The position numbers and the translations under genes were made by a program. A DNA stretch of 64,000 bases, taken from Neurospora intermedia. Its lineage: Eukaryota; Ascomycota; Sordariomycetes; Sordariales; Sordariaceae. A model generated the notes under the pieces. That model was given only the letters and a program-made list of their open reading frames with translations, was not told where the DNA came from and did no database searches. The stretch lies in NCBI GenBank assembly GCA_037102815.1, contig BTPP01000004.1:310001-374000 (forward strand). The letters are read 5' to 3'. This document shows, in pieces, positions 33,501 through 46,200 of the stretch. Positions within the stretch are counted from its first letter, which is position 1, and each line of letters starts with the position of its first letter.

Positions 33501-36500
33501 CTTAGGAATTATATTAATTCCGTTAGTTAAAATACTACTTCTTTGAATTAAAAAGTTTCCGTCCTTAATACCTTCGTCCGTATAAAATATATTAATTCCG
33601 TTTTAATTACTTCGAATTTTATACTTCTCGCCCCTATTTATTCCGAATATACTTCCTATATTATTTATAGCGTCCGGTAGTTTTCTTCGGTAGTACGGGC
33701 TATTATTATAATATTAGTATTATTGGCGAAACCAATTGTAATTATATTCGGAATTATTACTAACTTCTAATATAATAGGGTAATAAAGAGAATAAATAAA
33801 ATAGGGGAGAGGGGGGAGCTTTATAGTATTTTAATAATAATTATATAAGGGTAGGAAGTTTTATTATTAAAGAAGAGAAAGCCTTTTTTTCTAGTAATAA
33901 AGTTCGTTATTTATTAAATAATTTATATTAGGAATTATATTTCCTATAAAGTATATAGAAGTTATTTATAATTAATTCTATTGAATGTTCCTTTTAAATC
34001 TAAGAGTATAAAGGACGTTATAGCCCCGAATTTTTAAATTGTATATATTATATTAATAATTATCCGGACTATAAATTTTATTAAATAGCCTATCTAATTA
34101 CTTATTTAACCCTCTAGTAGGAGGTTAAATTCTTTAATTATTTATATAAACCTTTTAATTATAAATATTTCGAAGATTTTTCCTATATTATTAAATAATA
34201 ATATTAGCCTCTATACGTCCGCTAACTTTTATTAGGCGGTATTCTTCCTAGGCTTTTTAAAAATAATTATTTTTATATCCTTAAACCGCTATAGGAAATA
34301 TCCGAATTGGAGGCTAGTAAATATTAAATATACTATAATTTGCTAGAATAGTTACTTATATATTTTTAGAAACCTATTTGAATATTAATCGATTTTAGGG
34401 GCTTTATTAGGCGTTATTCGGGAGAGTACGTCCTAAATATCCTCCTTATTAATTAATTCGCTAATAATTATCGGTTTTGCGTTATTTAGTAATTTAATTT
34501 AATTTAGTAGGTAGTTTATTAGGACCTTTACCTTTAGGAAGAAGCGATTAGTAAAGATTTCGGCCTTACTACTATAATTTCTAATTTCTATTACTTTTTT
34601 ATAGGTTTAAAGGGCTAGTAGTTTAGGTAGGTCTATTAATTTATAACTTCGGGTATAGGCCTATCGTTCTAAAAGTTAAAATTAATTTAGGTTCTTCGAA
34701 GTTTTAATAATACTATTATACTATATAGTTTATTAAACTTTTATAATTATCCTCTTCTTTTTTATTATAATTTCGATAAAATCCTTTTAATTTAATACTG
34801 TTTAATATTTAAATTACTCCTAATATATCCTTTATACTTCTTTTATTATTATTTTATATTCTAATATCTATTAATTTACTTTCCTCCTTCGACCTTTCTT
34901 CCGGTATAGGATAAATTCCTTTATAATACTTATAAATTCTCTATTAAATTTATAAAAAGCAAATTTAAAATCCTTTATTATATTAATCCTTTCTAAGACT
35001 AATATCTATTTCTCTACTACCTCCTTCACTTTTACTATATTTATAAGACTCTAATTATATTTTCCTTCCTCTTCCGCTTTTTTATTTTTTTTTCCTATTT
35101 AAATTTAGATTTCCTAAGGGTAATAGTCCGAACCGGTTTACTCGTACCTCTACGCTCCTTAATATTTAGCTTCGACCCCGGGTAATAGTTATATATAATT
35201 AATTATTCTATTTTTCTCTCTTTGTATTATATTCCCGAACTTTATTAATTTACTACGGGGGGTAAATAAATTAAATTTTTAATATTATATTTATATAAGG
35301 AGGCGAATAACCCCCGGGCTAATCCTATTCTCTAGATCCTAATCGGGATAATAGAGATTATAATTTCTAATTACGATTAAGTTTCCCGCTAAGGGCCCAA
35401 CCTTAAGAAATTTAAGGAATAGTAATCTTTATTAATATTCCGGTATTCTTTATATAAAGATAAGAGAATAAATAGAAAAGACGGTCGTTAAATCCCTTAA
35501 ATTTTTAAACGTTACTATAGCCTAGTCCTTTCCGACTTAAAAATTTAAGTCCTTTAAATTCTATTTCTTATTTATATATATTACTACCCTTCCCTTTTCT
35601 ATATAATCAACCTTAAAATATTTTCCGCCTTTAAGATAGTAAATATTCTTATTTAAATTTTTACCCGGCTTCTAAATTACTATAACGTTATAAATTTCTT
35701 CTTATTTAAATAAAAGCTTCCTTCTCTCGTACAATTTCCTTATATTTTAATAGAATATTTTTAATTAAATTATTAATTACCCTAAAATAAAGTTCCTTTT
35801 AATCCTTTTATAGAAGATAAGGGTATTATTTCCTTAGGGGGGGCTATAATTATATAAATACTATTACTACTATACAATCGACTCCTTCCTATACTTTAAG
35901 AGTACGTATAAATATTTATTGAATTTTAAGGGTTTAATAACTTCGGTTGGGAGGATAGACCGACGATTTTCTTCGGCCGTCCCTTCTTTATAATTCTTCT
36001 AATATATCTCTTTAGAGTAATAATAATATAGGAATTGGGGGGAACGTCCAGGAGGACGCCCTTATTTATAATTTTTATTATTAACTCTAATACTTTTCCG
36101 GCCGGGTTTTTACAAGGGGCGAATACCCGCGGCCTTTTAGTATATATAACGGACGCTTTCGTAATTACCTTCTAGAGAATAAGATACTCCTTATAATTAT
36201 ATGTATAGTAGCCTTTCTTCCTATATAATTTATAATAAACGAATAACTTATTATTATTAAACGAGCAATTTACTTCGCCGAAATAATTTCCTTCGTATTT
36301 AGTTTCGCTATAGCGGGCGCAAATATTTTTTTAACAATAGAATTTCGCTATATATCCAATTCCCTAATATTTAAAATATTATTAAATATTATTCGAAGTT
36401 TAGAATAGTTTGTATAAATATACGCCGCCGTCCTAAAAGAAGAAATTATTTTAGAGGAAGTACACTACTAATATAGTAGCGATTTCTATTAGAAGTAGGC

Positions 36501-37534
36501 CTCTATTCTCTCTATCCCTTCTTTTTTATAATTAAATTTTAATAATAAATATTTCCGGGTTCTTCTCCTTCGCTACATTCGATATAATTTCTATTATAGT
36601 ATAATTATCGATATTATTCTAAGGTACGCCCCGAATTAGTATACCTATAATATTTATAATAATAAAAGTATTAGGGCCGAAAATTTCTTTAACCTATATT
36701 TAATTATATTAGTACTAATTATATATAAATTTATTAAATATAATTATATAATTTCTAGTTATTAGTATTCTAATAACCGCTCTGATTATTAAACTAATAT
36801 TCTTTTTACTTAGGTATATAATTAAAATTGTTTTTATATCTTCGTTCGAACGGTTTATAAATTCGATAATAATTATCGTTCCCTTAATAATAAACTACCG
36901 TTCGAAGTTAGAAAGAATAAACTTTTTAATAGTAATAAGTAATTATTAAAAGGTAATACCGATTTTACTCGGGCTAACTTTCACTATAATATTAACTTAA
37001 TACTTCGGTACTTCCTAAATATCTTTCTTAATTTCCTTTAGAATATCCTTCTTCAAATTATTGAAATCCTTCTTAATAATAAATTAGTTAGTTCCAACTT
37101 TACTAACCTCGGATTATATAGATTTATTTTTTCCAACGCGTACCTTTACGAATTTGAAAAGCAATTTTCGAACCTAACAATAATCCTCGGTCGAAACGGT
37201 ATTATAATCTATAAATTTATTCGCTCTAGCAATAAATTTCTTTAATATTTTATTATCTTCCTCCGTTTTATCCGAAATTTTCGTAGTAAGTACGACTTTA
37301 GGATTATTATATACTAAAATCTCTACAAATAGGTTATAGACGTTACTTTCGAATCTATAAGTATTACTATCGATAATTATTAGTAATAACGATATAACGC
37401 CGTCGTTATATTCGTTGTAAGATATTGTGAAGGACGTAAACGACCCTCCTGAATCGATTGCCGTTGTCAGTTTTCGTTTTGGAGCACTCCTCGACCAGAA
37501 ATCGGCGTTTCCGGTTTCAAAGCAGTTTTTTACT
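30593..37534 (-). mobile_element. Tad1-like LINE (non-LTR retrotransposon), copy 1
   Basis: The 5' end is at the right (37,534) and the 3' end at the left. Read on the minus strand, ORF1 remains lie at about 37.3-35.9 kb, with a zinc-knuckle-like part near 36,290-36,400 (LNIRELDI, then KIFAPAIAKLNTKEI) and a tail GRPKKIVGLSSQP near 35,960. Endonuclease-like sequence follows at about 35.9-35.0 kb (NYNLYYP near 35,370, the place of the GDFN motif). Reverse transcriptase follows at about 34.6-33.3 kb, its catalytic box reading GFANN at 33,718-33,737 where active elements have F-A/V-D-D. RNase H-like sequence is expected at about 33.1-32.4 kb. RIP stops and catalytic Asp-to-Asn changes make it dead. 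A 14-bp target duplication flanks it. It contains a 1.39-kb block absent from copy 2. Confidence 0.75.
30864..32249 (+). pseudogene. 1.39-kb gene-like block inside LINE copy 1, opposite strand
   Basis: LINE copy 2 lacks this block: alignment of the copies breaks at 30,863 and resumes at about 32,250 (43,472 in copy 2). A pyrimidine-rich stretch with a TATA-like TTTATAAATA (about 30,990) is followed from about 31,145 by a plus-strand coding-like frame, antisense to the LINE. Legible parts include NRYRPNPIDLISNIEGSS, ITGKYILDVPAGFYNIYNAI and KDVYYNYIPSLPGSSTINPV, followed by a Ser/Thr/Asn-rich tail to about 32.1 kb. The product is not recognised. It could be a captured host gene, a fragment of another element, or a native 3' part lost from copy 2. 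It is interrupted several times. Confidence 0.45.
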
Positions 37535-37848
37535 TTCCTATTACTATAAATACTCTAATAATTAAATAATAGATAGTACAATAAATAGACCGGAGGATTC
37601 GTAAACAGCCGAAGATATATAATAATAGGTAGGTTAGGAAGAATATTAATAAAGAAATTACTTAGGGAGGTAAATAAATTGCGTATTATCGTTTTAAAAA
37701 TCGTTTTCTATATTTAATAATACAAAATTAATACTATTCGATAAATCTAATTTACACAATTACAATTCTACTAAAATTATTACAATATAATATATTGTAG
37801 TAAAGTTATAGTATTGAGGTTAATTTTAATAGTTCGTTTGTAAATATT
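37535..37848. repeat. Right target duplication of LINE copy 1 and resumed host relic
   Basis: Starts with TTCCTATTACTATA (37,535-37,548), the partner of 30,579-30,592. The remaining 300 bases continue the element into which the LINE jumped, up to the chromovirus LTR. No features of its own. Confidence 0.6.
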
Positions 37849-38160
37849 TGTTATAGGACTGGCGCCCGTTAAGGCATCTGGCTCTAACTAGCTAAACTTG
37901 AGTACTAAGACGGCAACCCGCATTAAGACTACCTAAACGACCCGGGCGCTACACTATAGCGCTCGAGCCTTCTAGAATATTCCCTAGCTACTTTAGGCTA
38001 CTAGGCAGCTAGCGTACGGCCATTTAAACTCTAGTACTCGAGCGACCCGGAGGGTAGCGTTTTCTCCTTTCCTTCTTCGTAGAACCTTAATATACTATAT
38101 AAGGCTAGTACCTACGTATTACTCTACTATCCCCTTATATTAAATTCTACCTTTTTATTA
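37849..38160 (+). repeat. 5' LTR of chromovirus fossil
   Basis: It starts TGTTATAGGACTGGCGCCCG at the edge of older RIP DNA and contains a TATA-like ACTATATAAGGC near 38,090 as expected for an LTR promoter. The outer part has kept CA/TG dinucleotides; the inner part fades into RIP DNA. The right end could not be set precisely and no partner LTR was found in the window, so the call rests on position and composition. Confidence 0.5.
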
Positions 38161-40301
38161 ATTAACTATTAGAAGGAAGGATTATTTATAATTAATAGCG
38201 CGGCGTATATTAGTATTAGAATAGTTTCTTTTTCTATACCGAATAATAATAACGATACTAATACTAATATAAAAATTTTTTATAATTCTCTAGCAATTAG
38301 GAGCGCTAAAGCTCCCTCCGATATTACCGGTTTATTCGGAACCCTACTCCGAGTTTTACAAACGAGCTCCAAATTAAAAGGGAAGGTTAAATTTATAATC
38401 CCTTTCTCTATTTACTCCTAGCCTACCTTTAAACCTAAATTTATATACCCTACTAAATAGGATTTCTTTAGTAATATCGGTAAAGATAAAGGGAAATCTA
38501 AAGCCAACGGCGGCGCTAACGAAGAATCTAATAATAATTTTAATAAATTATACTAACGGAAGCTATTCGAATTCTTTAAGTAAGACGGCAAGCCTACTAC
38601 CTTTCTTTTCTATTATAATAAATTAATTAAAACGTATAATACCGACTTTAAAGCCGGCTTACATACTAATTCTAACGCTATATAAATTAAAATACTTAAT
38701 ACTTTACTAATTAATAAATAATAGAGACTAGAGGGTTATTAGACCGCCTATACCCTTTCCGGTAATAAAGATCTAATTGAATTATTCGAATAGATCTAAT
38801 AAATCTTTAATACTTACTATATTTAAAATTACATTCTTAATAACTTTATTAAAATAAAGTAGAAGGATAGCGAATTATTCTTTAAATTCTTTATTAATTT
38901 CGATAATAAACTTTTAAAGGTTAGTAATTATAATTAAAATAGCCGCGCTAAATTAGGATTCCTTTATCGCACTATTAATAAGAAGTTTAGTAATTATTTC
39001 TTTACTATTAAATTCTCTAATAATTACTTTACTTATATAGAATAATTCTAAAATATTATTTATAAATATAAAAAGATTATAGAATTCCGGGCCTTTTATT
39101 AAAATTATTTATAGAATAGTAACCGAAGTAACTAGCGGTTTAGAATATACGTCCCTATTACTACCGGCTCGGGTCGCTCTAATTATTAATATTAAAACCG
39201 AAATTCCTCCTCCGCCCTATTATTTAGGATTTAATATAATACTAATAATAATATCCTTATAAGTACGACTAATATTCGTAGCGCTCGAAGTAAGGGCTCT
39301 TCTACTCTATAAAAAGGACGGGTTAAATAAGTATTTTAAAAAGAAAGGGATAAATACTATATTAAAGGATAATATATTTACTATAGTACTACCGGCTATA
39401 TTATTACTAAATACCTATACTTTCGGGCTATAAATCCGTAAGGTAAAGGAATATATATTTAAATTACTTAAGTAATTCTACTATTTAATAATAAATTTCG
39501 AGTAACCGAACTCTCAGACTCCGAATTAAATTAAGGAAAAAAATAGCTCTAGTATAAAGTCGGGTATTAGAGTCTACCCTAAAAGTACTAAATAAAGTAG
39601 AAGAGTTTAAACCCTAAATAGAGATAGGCCTAATATTAATATTAATTATTATTAATTTTACTAATTTATTTTATACCCTTATTAACGAAGGTTACTAATA
39701 TTATACTACTATTAGTAAAAATATTATTTAGAATTTCCAAATCCCTATTGTCCCGATCCCAGCCCGGTAGATCCGAGGTATTATAGTAACTATAGAAGGT
39801 ACTTCTATTTAAAGTATTATATATTTTTTTATAGAATTCTAAAGCTATATTTTACTAATCTATATATATATAGTATTAGAATTCAAATACCCTATTATTT
39901 TTAAGAAATTATAATTAATAATTAATTAAATTTATTCGGTTCCCTATAAGAAGAGATTCTAATATAGTATTATTTAATTTTAAGTAAGCTATATCGACGA
40001 ATTTAAACCCAAAACCTTATTTTTCGAGGAATTCTAGGGAGTAGTATATATTCTCGCTACTATTTTTATTAGCTATATCTATTATATAAATAAAATAGAA
40101 GGCTGGATTATTATAAAAGCTTCTATATTCGCCGTCCGGCTAAAGGACGTTGAAAAGGTTTTAATACCTAAAAGGGTCCGGACCGACGAAGAATTCTAAT
40201 AAGTTATCCCTAAGGACTTTTAGGATTTTATCCCTCTCTTTAGGAAGTAGGAAGCCGACCGTCTTAACGAATATAAGCCTAGAATTAATTTAAAAATCGA
40301 A

Positions 40302-40538
40302 TTGAAGAAGGGACTAAATAGTAAAGACCTCCTACTTCCCTTCGGCCTACTATATAATATATTTCGAAAAGAATTTTTAATATTTAAAAAGATTCTCCGG
40401 GATTTAATAAATAAAAGTTTTATCCGGATTAATAATTCGGCTATTAGAGCGCCTATCCTCTTTATTCGGAAGCCGGACGGAGGCCTTTATTTCTATTATA
40501 ATTATTGGGCCTTTAATATAATTATTCGAACCGACTAG
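40302..40538 (+). pseudogene. Reverse transcriptase fragment of the chromovirus fossil
   Basis: A 78-codon open stretch carries LLPFGLLYNIF, the FIRINNSAIRAPILFIRKPD segment and GLYFYYNYWAFN. This corresponds to the fingers region of Ty3/gypsy reverse transcriptases (I-PS-SP--SP---V-KKDG-LR-C-DYR-LN). It is the longest open piece of this fossil. Confidence 0.75.
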
Positions 40539-42146
40539 TATCCTTTACTATTTATTTGAAAAATATTTCAAATATTTAAAGGGATAAAGTAATTTTCTAA
40601 AGTAGATATAGTATAAGCGTTCTATAAAATCCGGATAGCGGAAGGAGAAGAATATAAAATAGTATTTTAAACCCGCTATAATTTATTCGAATAATTAGTA
40701 ATCCCCTTCGGATTATATAATATTTTAATTACCTTCTAATAATATATTAACTAAATACTACGGGAATTTTTTAATAACTTCTATTCGGTATATATAAATA
40801 ATATATTTATCTTTACGGACGGGTTTTAAAAAGACTATATATAAAAGGTCTATATAATATTTAAATATTTTAAAGACGCCGGACTTTATTTAAACCCGGA
40901 TAAATACAAGTTCGCTATTAAAAAAGTCAAATATTTAAAATTTATTATTTACGCCGGCGTAGGTATTTAAATAGACCTTAAGAAAATTAAGGCTATTTTA
41001 GAGTAGGCTATTCTAATATTCTAAAAGGGAATTTAGAGTTTCTTAAAATTTATAAATTACTACCGGATATTTATCTTAGAATTTACTATAGTAATTATAC
41101 TACTTATAGCGCTAATTAGTAAAAGGGTTCTATTTAAATAGTTAGTAACGTATAAAAAAGCTTTTTAATTATTTAAAATACTATTTATTCGAATACCGAT
41201 TCTAACCGAATAGGACCCTAAGCGCCCGATCTTTTTCAAAATTAATTATAGTAACTTTATATTTAAGGGCTACTTTATTCAAAAGGTAGACGGTTAATAG
41301 TATATAATAATATTCTATTTAAAGAAATTAAAATTAATTAAATATAATTACCCTATTTATAATAAAGAGATATTAACGATTATTGATTACTTATAAAAAT
41401 AGTAAATCGAATTTTATAATTATAATACTTTTACCGTTTTAATTAATTACTAGAATTTAAAGTACTTTATAACCCAATAATATTTATCCGAATAATAAAT
41501 CCGCTAAACTAAGTACCTCTTTAAGTTCTCCTTTAAATTTTAGTACTAACCGGATAAGGAAGTAGTAGTACTAAATATATTATTTCGGAGAGACTAAGAT
41601 CGCCCTACTAAAAATAATAAAAAAGTTTGAAACTTCTAATTTATTCCTAAATCTACCTTATATAATTATATTTATATTTTAATAATAAATTTCTAGGGCT
41701 CTCGAATAGCCCGAAGGAAGGGTATAAAAATCTTCGAAAATTTAGATTTATAATAGCTTTAGGATACTATAATAGGAAGGAACGCTATATATTAATAAAT
41801 TTTAAAAGTAGTAAAAAATAATATAAGAGACCTACCTCCTTCTTTCAAATTTAAAATTTAAATTGCCGACTATTTTATTAATAACCTTAAACGTTTAAAA
41901 TATTAAGAGAAACTCTAAATCCCCGGGTATCCGGTAATTATTAAAGTAGAAACTATAAAGTTATTTAACTCCAACCGAAAACTCAATACTCTCCGTACTT
42001 ATATTATCTAAATTACGTACAACTTTTAAATATTTAGGTACCCTAGTAGAGAAGGTACTATTATAACCCTAATTTATTATTTCTACTAGTTACTATTCGG
42101 AATTTATATAAAGTAATTCTTATATAACTATTATATATATAATTCT

Positions 42147-42485
42147 TGTTACGCGATGATATGCTTTATAAATAATAACAATAGAGAATGGTAGAGTAAG
42201 CGACTAGTTGCTAGATAGAGCAATAGTATATAACGATTGACGATAATCTTATTAAAGGAAGCTAAAGATAAGACCTATCGCAAGCCTCAACCTAGGACCT
42301 CGTATACGACTTTATTGAATATAAGTAAGATAGATATAAAGTTGGTATAATATAAATTAATAATCCGTCAACCTTGATAGAGGTTAATAGGACGAGCACT
42401 CTTATATAATAAACTATACGTTCTAATAAGCCGCTACTATAATAAGATAGAATATTTAAATATCTATTAAGAATACCCTATAACA
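42147..42485 (-). repeat. 3' LTR (left) of the 42-59 kb gypsy fossil
   Basis: Starts TGTTACGCG and ends CCCTATAACA. It matches 58,618-58,956 end to end with transition differences only. RIP load is heavier in its right (inner) half. Confidence 0.85.
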
Positions 42486-43187
42486 TTTCCTCCTTAATAA
42501 AAGGAGAAGAGTACTCGCTATCTATATAACGTTATTAAATTTAACTATATATATAAAAAATCCAGTTAATTATTAAAGTTTCTATCTATTTGCCTATATT
42601 TAAATTAGTTAATAAATATAAAAACGTACGCCTACCCGAATAAAGTATATAATTCAATAACCTAGTACTAATCCCTTAATAACTATATCTATAACGAGGT
42701 AAACGATTATTAAACTTATTCTCCTTTATTTTATTATTCTCGTTTATATAATATATATCTTGACGGGAATGTTTATATCCTAGTGGAGAATCCTCCTACT
42801 CCTAATCGGTAGGAAGGTAATTATAGCGAAGGGAGCGGGTAAAAGATAAAGTATCGAAGCGAGAGCCCGAGCGAGCTAATATAATATAAAGTTTGTCGGA
42901 TAATCCGGTTAAGCCGGGTATAAATTAAGGCGAAAGGTTACTAGAATAAATACTATAAGGAGTAGCAATATTAGGAAGAATATCGGGTATATAGGTTCTA
43001 TTAGTAAATAAAGTTGTAGGATAGCGTTAAATACGAAGTTTTTACGCTTTTTTAAGTTTAGTACGAAGGGATATTAATTTTGCCTATATTATTTATATAA
43101 TTCTTCTCCAATATTCGTTGGAAGCCGCTAATACTATAATCTACTTTTTTGAAGCATTTATTAATATTCCTTTAATTTCCTTACGAG

Positions 43188-43201
43188 AAATAAAGTTAAT
43201 A
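43188..43201. repeat. Left target-site duplication of LINE copy 2
   Basis: AAATAAAGTTAATA is repeated exactly at 48,751-48,764. Confidence 0.85.
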
Positions 43202-46200
43202 TATATAGTTTTATTCCTTATACTATAAACTATAGCGCCTTATTAGTATAAGGTCCTTCTCCAGTTCTCTGGAGGGGAAAACCGTAAGACGTTAAACGCC
43301 TCCGGATAAAAACCTCTAGCTCTATCTCGGCCGTAGTTCGCCACGCCGCTCCTACTTTGTTTACAGCTATAACGATTCTTACCCACCGCTACAGCGAATA
43401 TAATCTTGTCTCTCCCACCGCTGTATCATCCTAATACTAGAATAATAGGAATAATAGGAATAGGACCAAACTATCTCCTCCTCGTTCCCGTCCTATTATT
43501 CTAGTATTATTAATATTCCGTCTTCCTCTTAAGAATACCTTGCAATTTCCTTATATTACTCCTCCTCTAATTCGATTGCTAAACGGTACTCTTTTAACCT
43601 CCCTAACCTTAACGCCTACGATAGAATCCTTTCGGCTTTAATTTTATTATTTAAGTATTTTTAGAATTCTTCCTTCGTTAATAATTATACTTTTAGGTTT
43701 AATTAGAAAATAATATCCGTATTAAAATAATTTAGGATAATATGGGCGAATATTTCCTTCTCGAGCTTGTAAGCGTAGATAGGAGTTAGGATGCCTAGTA
43801 CCTTCCTCTGGTAGAGGAAGGCCCGGAGGCTAATAATTTCCGTTCTAGCCTAAATAAGGAGGGAATTCTTCGTTTTAATTAGTAGGTACGGCTCCTCTTC
43901 GGTTTCTTCTAATTGTTAGCGTTTTCCTTTCTTCTTCTTTATATTAACTATATATTATTGGATAGTTTCTCTACTAAATTTAAGGGTAAGGTCCATAATA
44001 GTAAATTCGTACTATCGCCCTAATTTCACTATTATTACCGTTAAATAATAGTTATAATATAATATTTATTCCTAATTTATTGTATTTTCTAATTACTCTT
44101 CTCTATTAGTAATTATTAACTTTAGAATTTACAATAATAGTAATAGTTAAATCCCTAATTCCGAAGGGGGGTTAATTACTATTATTAGTAGCTTTTCTAT
44201 TAATATCTATATTTCGGCCTACCGAACCTTAATTGTATTACTCTTTAATTTATTAGTAGGTAGCCGACCTTTAATTTATTGTACTTAAATATAATTAAAG
44301 ATTTAAATTGCAGTCCCCCGGACGAATTGGGTTTAGTCCGTCCGGGTAAGCCTTTCTTTAAAGGTTTAAACCCTTTTATTAAAATAGAGGTCGAATAATG
44401 GATAAAAGGTTTCCGTTTTTAAATTTCGTACTAGCGTAGTTTTATACGTTTTAATAATAATTTTTAAATATTTAGTTTAGTATTTCGCTAACCTAATTAC
44501 TATCCCCCGAAATTTACTATAGATTTTAATTAATTAGTAGAATATTAAAACTCTATATATAATAGTATTATAAATATATTTAGTATATATTTCCCTTACC
44601 CGAATAAAGGAATAACCCTATATCTTTATTATTAATTTTGTAAATATATTTATTTATATTATTATTTTTTCTTTATTACTTTTATATAAGCCCTATAGTT
44701 AAATTTATAGTCTAGTTAAACCCTTAGAAATTATATCGATTTTATTAGTTGAAGTACTACTTCCCTAAATTAGAGAATTTCCGTCCTTAGTACTTTCATC
44801 CGTATAAAGTATATTAATTCTATTTTTATTACTTTAAATTCTATACCTCTCGCCCCTATTTATTTTAAATATATTTCCTATACTATTTATAACGTTTAAT
44901 AATTTTCTTCGGTAGTATAGGCTACTATTATAATATTAATATTATTAGCGAAGCTAATTATAATTATATTTAGGATTATTATTAATTTCCGGTATAGTAG
45001 GGTAATAAAGAGAATAAATAAAATAAGGGAGAGGGGGGAGTTTTATAGTATTTTAATAATAATTATATAAGGGTAGGAAGTTTCGTTATTAAAGAAGAGA
45101 GAGCCTCTTCTTCTAGTAATAAAATTCGTTATTTACCGAATAATCTATATTAAGAGTTGTATTTTTTATAGGGTATATAAAAGTTACTTATAATTAATTT
45201 TATCGAATACTCTTTTTAAATCTAAGAGTATAAAGGATATTACGGCCCTGAATTTTTAAATTATATATACTACATCGGTAATTACCCGGACTATAAACTT
45301 TATTGAACGGTTTGCCCGATTATTTATTTAGCCCTCTAATAGGAGATTAAACTCTTCGGCTACTTATATAAATTTTTTAACTATAAACGCTTCGAAAATT
45401 TTTCTTATATTATTAAATTATAATATTAGCCTTTATACGCCCGCTAATTTCTATTAAGCAGCGCTCTTCCTAGGCTTCTTAAGAATAATTATTTTTATAT
45501 TTTTAAATTATTATAGGAAATATCTAAATTGGAGGTTAGCGGATATTAAATATATTATAGTTTATTAGAATAGTTATTTATATATTTTTAAAAACCTATT
45601 TAAATATTAATCGATCCCGGGGGCCTTATTAAACGCTATTCGGGAAAATATATTTTAAACGTCCTCTTCGTCGATTAATTCGCTAATAGTTATTAATTTA
45701 ATACTATTTAATAATTTAGTCCAATTTAGTAGGTAATTTATTAAAATTTTTACTTTTAGGAAGAAGTAATCGGTAAAAATCTCGGCTTTACTATTATAGT
45801 TTTTAACTTCTATTATTCCTTCGTAGGTTTAAAAGGTTAGTAGTTTAGGTGGGTTTATTAATTTATAATTTTAAGTATAGGTTTATTATTTTAAAGGCTA
45901 AAATCGATTTAAGTTCTTTAAAACTTTAATAACGCTATTATACTATATAATTTATTAAACTTTCATAATTATCCTCTTCTTTTTTATTATAATTTTAATA
46001 AAATCTCTCTAATTTAATATTATTTAATATTTAAACTACTCCCAATATATTCTCCGCGCTTCTTTTATTACTATTTTATATTCTAATATTTACTAATTTA
46101 TTCTCTTCCTTCAACTTTTCTTCTAATACAAAATAAATTCCTCTATAATATTTATAAATTTTCTATTGAATTTATAAAAAGCGAATTTAAAATCCTCTAT

